A DNA stretch of 7,694 nucleotides from Rhodoblastus sp964425315 (GTDB lineage Bacteria > Pseudomonadota > Alphaproteobacteria > Rhizobiales > Beijerinckiaceae): the NCBI GenBank assembly GCA_964425315.1, contig CAYRNB010000121.1:1-7694 (forward strand), read 5' to 3'. Shown here in pieces: positions 6,426 through 7,694 of this stretch. Both the position numbers and the translations under genes were made by a program. The first letter of the stretch is position 1, and each line of letters starts with the position of its first letter. The notes under the pieces are model-generated. The model ran no database searches and was not told where the DNA came from. It saw nothing but the letters and a program-made list of their open reading frames with translations.

Positions 6426-6481
6426 GGGCGTTGACGTACTCGCGTCTTTCGTTGTCCGTCATCGCGCGCCATAATCCGCGT

Positions 6482-6505
6482 CCAATTGTAAGACCAATTG
6501 TAAGA
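6482..6505. repeat. tandem 12-bp repeat upstream of the integrase remnant
   Basis: CCAATTGTAAGA occurs twice back to back (6482-6493 and 6494-6505), each copy holding the palindrome CAATTG. It is 56 nt before the integrase start codon. Short repeats near integrase genes can be arm-type or regulator binding sites, but with two copies and no att site in view this remains a guess. The rest of 6283-6561 shows only the possible minus-strand promoter. Confidence 0.7.
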
Positions 6506-6561
6506 CTGGTTTCCGTGGTCTCGCAGGCCGGCTTTTGTAAAGCCAATTTCGGGGCGATTCA

Positions 6562-7637
6562 ATGGCAGGCAAACTAACAGCGCGGATGGTGGCGGCGGCG
6601 AAGCCCGGACGATAAGGCGACGGCGCTGGCCTTAGGCTGGTGCTCTCGAATAGCGGCGCCCGCAAATGGGTTTTCCGCTTCAGCTTGGGCGGCAAGGTCA
6701 CTGAAATGGGGTTAGGCGCGGCGAACGCCGTTAGCCTTGCCCAAGCGCGCGGCGGCGCGCTTGAAGCCCGGCAGGTGGTCGCGGCCGGAAAGAATCCGAT
6801 TGTGGAGCGGCGCGCGGCGGCGGCGGTCGAAGCCGGTAAGCCGACATTTGGAGCGATCGCCGACGCGCTCATCGCCGTGAAATCGGCGGAATGGCGCAAT
6901 GACAAGCGCAAAGGGCAACGGAAGATGACATAGGAGGTTTACGCTGCGCCGCTTCGCGCCAAGCCGGTTGACGCAATCGACACGGAAGCCGTCTTGGCCG
7001 TGCTGCAACCGATCTGGTCGGAAAGGCCGGAAACCGCCTCCCGGTTGCGGGGGCGGATCGAAGCGGTCCTGGACGCGGCGCGAGCGAAAGGCCACATTCC
7101 ACGCAGCGAGGCGAACCCCGCGCGCCGGCGCGGCCATTTGGACAAGCTCTTGCCGAAGCGGCTGAGGCTTTCGCGCGGCCGTCATGCGGCCATCTCCTAC
7201 CGCGAGGTTCCGGCTTTCCTGGCGCGCTTGCGCGAGCGCGAAGCAATCGCGGCGACGGCGCTCGAATTGGCCATTTTGACGGCCGTCAGGACGAAGGAAG
7301 TCTTGCAAGCGGAATGGCGCGAATTCGACCTGCAAAGGGCGATCTGGATGGTTCCCGCGTCGCGTATGAAGGCCGGGCGCCCGCATCGCATCCCGCTTCC
7401 CCGCCGCGCGCTGGCGATCGTTCAAAGACTGGCCGAGGCGAAGACCGGCGATTTCCTCTTTCCCGGCCAAAAGCCCGATAAGCCGCGCTAGCCCATGTCA
7501 TAGGCGACAAGACCGAACAAGCTTACACACGATCCGACGCGTTGAAAAAACGCCGGGCGCTGATGGAGGCGTGGGCGCGATACTGTGAGCTGGAAGCCGC
7601 CCCCAAAATTGTGCAACTCACGCCGACGCGTTCTTGA
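6562..7637 (+). pseudogene. decayed P4-type tyrosine recombinase (prophage/island integrase)
   Basis: Reading from ATG 6562 (GGGGCG about five bases upstream) gives the DUF4102 arm-binding domain: MAGKLTARMVAAAKPGR, stop, GDGAGLRLVLSNSGARKWVF, then the block EMGLG...VSLAQAR. Stops lie at 6613-6615 (TAA where family members usually have Tyr) and 6931-6933 (TAG, probably from TTG Leu). The frame continues through the core-binding domain (AVLAVLQPIWSERPETASRL) into the catalytic domain, with the first catalytic Arg in TAVRTKEV (7288-7290) and the Lys in RMKAGRPHRIPL (7369-7371). At FPGQKPDKP the frame ends (TAG 7489-7491). Homology resumes one frame over at 7485 with ALAHVIGD, the nucleophile Tyr in EQAYTRSD (7524-7526) and RRALMEAWARYCE, ending at TGA 7635-7637. 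About 45 codons including the HGFR (HxxR) box are missing, so no active recombinase can be made. The intact gene would have had roughly 400 codons. Fragments 6640-6933 and 6994-7491 are open but cannot be active alone. Confidence 0.93.
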
Positions 7638-7694
7638 ATTTCTTGGTCACCGGCAAGGCCGAAACGCTAAGTCTTGTTCGCCGATCGTCTCAGA

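Noticed and set aside
6484..6499. FadR/PdhR-type GntR operator (TTGGT-N3-ACCAA)
   Set aside because: TTGTAAGACCAA lacks one base of the required spacing and the second half is only partly matched; the resemblance comes from the tandem duplication.
6304..6546. 80-codon minus-strand open frame upstream of the exported-protein gene
   Set aside because: No recognisable domain, it overlaps the candidate promoter and the 12-bp repeat, and contains simple hairpins; non-coding is the simpler reading.

Overview
The window looks like chromosomal DNA from a GC-rich alphaproteobacterium, most likely of the order Hyphomicrobiales (Rhizobiales). This is inferred from the character of GatA and GatB, the weak Shine-Dalgarno sites, the Ala/Lys/Pro histone-like protein and the integrase family. 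A methanotroph-like relative (Methylocystis/Methylosinus type) is possible but cannot be shown from the sequence alone.

Layout. Bases 1-618 hold the 3' end of a metallo-beta-lactamase-fold hydrolase (UPF0173 type). Bases 693-4354 form a same-strand cluster with short gaps (29-34 nt): gatC, gatA, a small AroQ-class chorismate mutase-like gene, then gatB. GatC, GatA and GatB form the tRNA-dependent amidotransferase that converts Glu-tRNA(Gln) and/or Asp-tRNA(Asn) into Gln-tRNA(Gln)/Asn-tRNA(Asn). The chorismate mutase-like gene has no obvious link to that reaction and probably just shares the transcript. Terminator-like T-rich hairpins follow gatB.

Bases 4355-4989 are a long gene-free stretch (635 nt) rich in short perfect palindromes. 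It leads into a histone H1-like gene (4990-5709) with a strong ribosome binding site and an internal 33-bp (11-residue) tandem repeat. A perfect 15-bp hairpin lies between that gene and a convergent minus-strand gene (5890-6282) for a small exported protein with a C-terminal Cys/Trp motif.

Bases 6562-7637 are a decayed P4-type tyrosine integrase. It carries two in-frame stops and a deletion of the HxxR catalytic box, which also shifts the frame. This is the only trace of a mobile element; no partner genes, tRNA target or att sites are visible. The last 57 bases (7638-7694) show nothing recognisable.

Overall this is mostly ordinary housekeeping DNA next to the scar of an old integration. I found no convincing new multi-gene system. 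The points most worth a second look are the unusual active-site residues of the chorismate mutase-like protein, the 66-bp higher-order repeat in the histone-like gene, the palindrome-rich leader, and the step-by-step ruin of the integrase.
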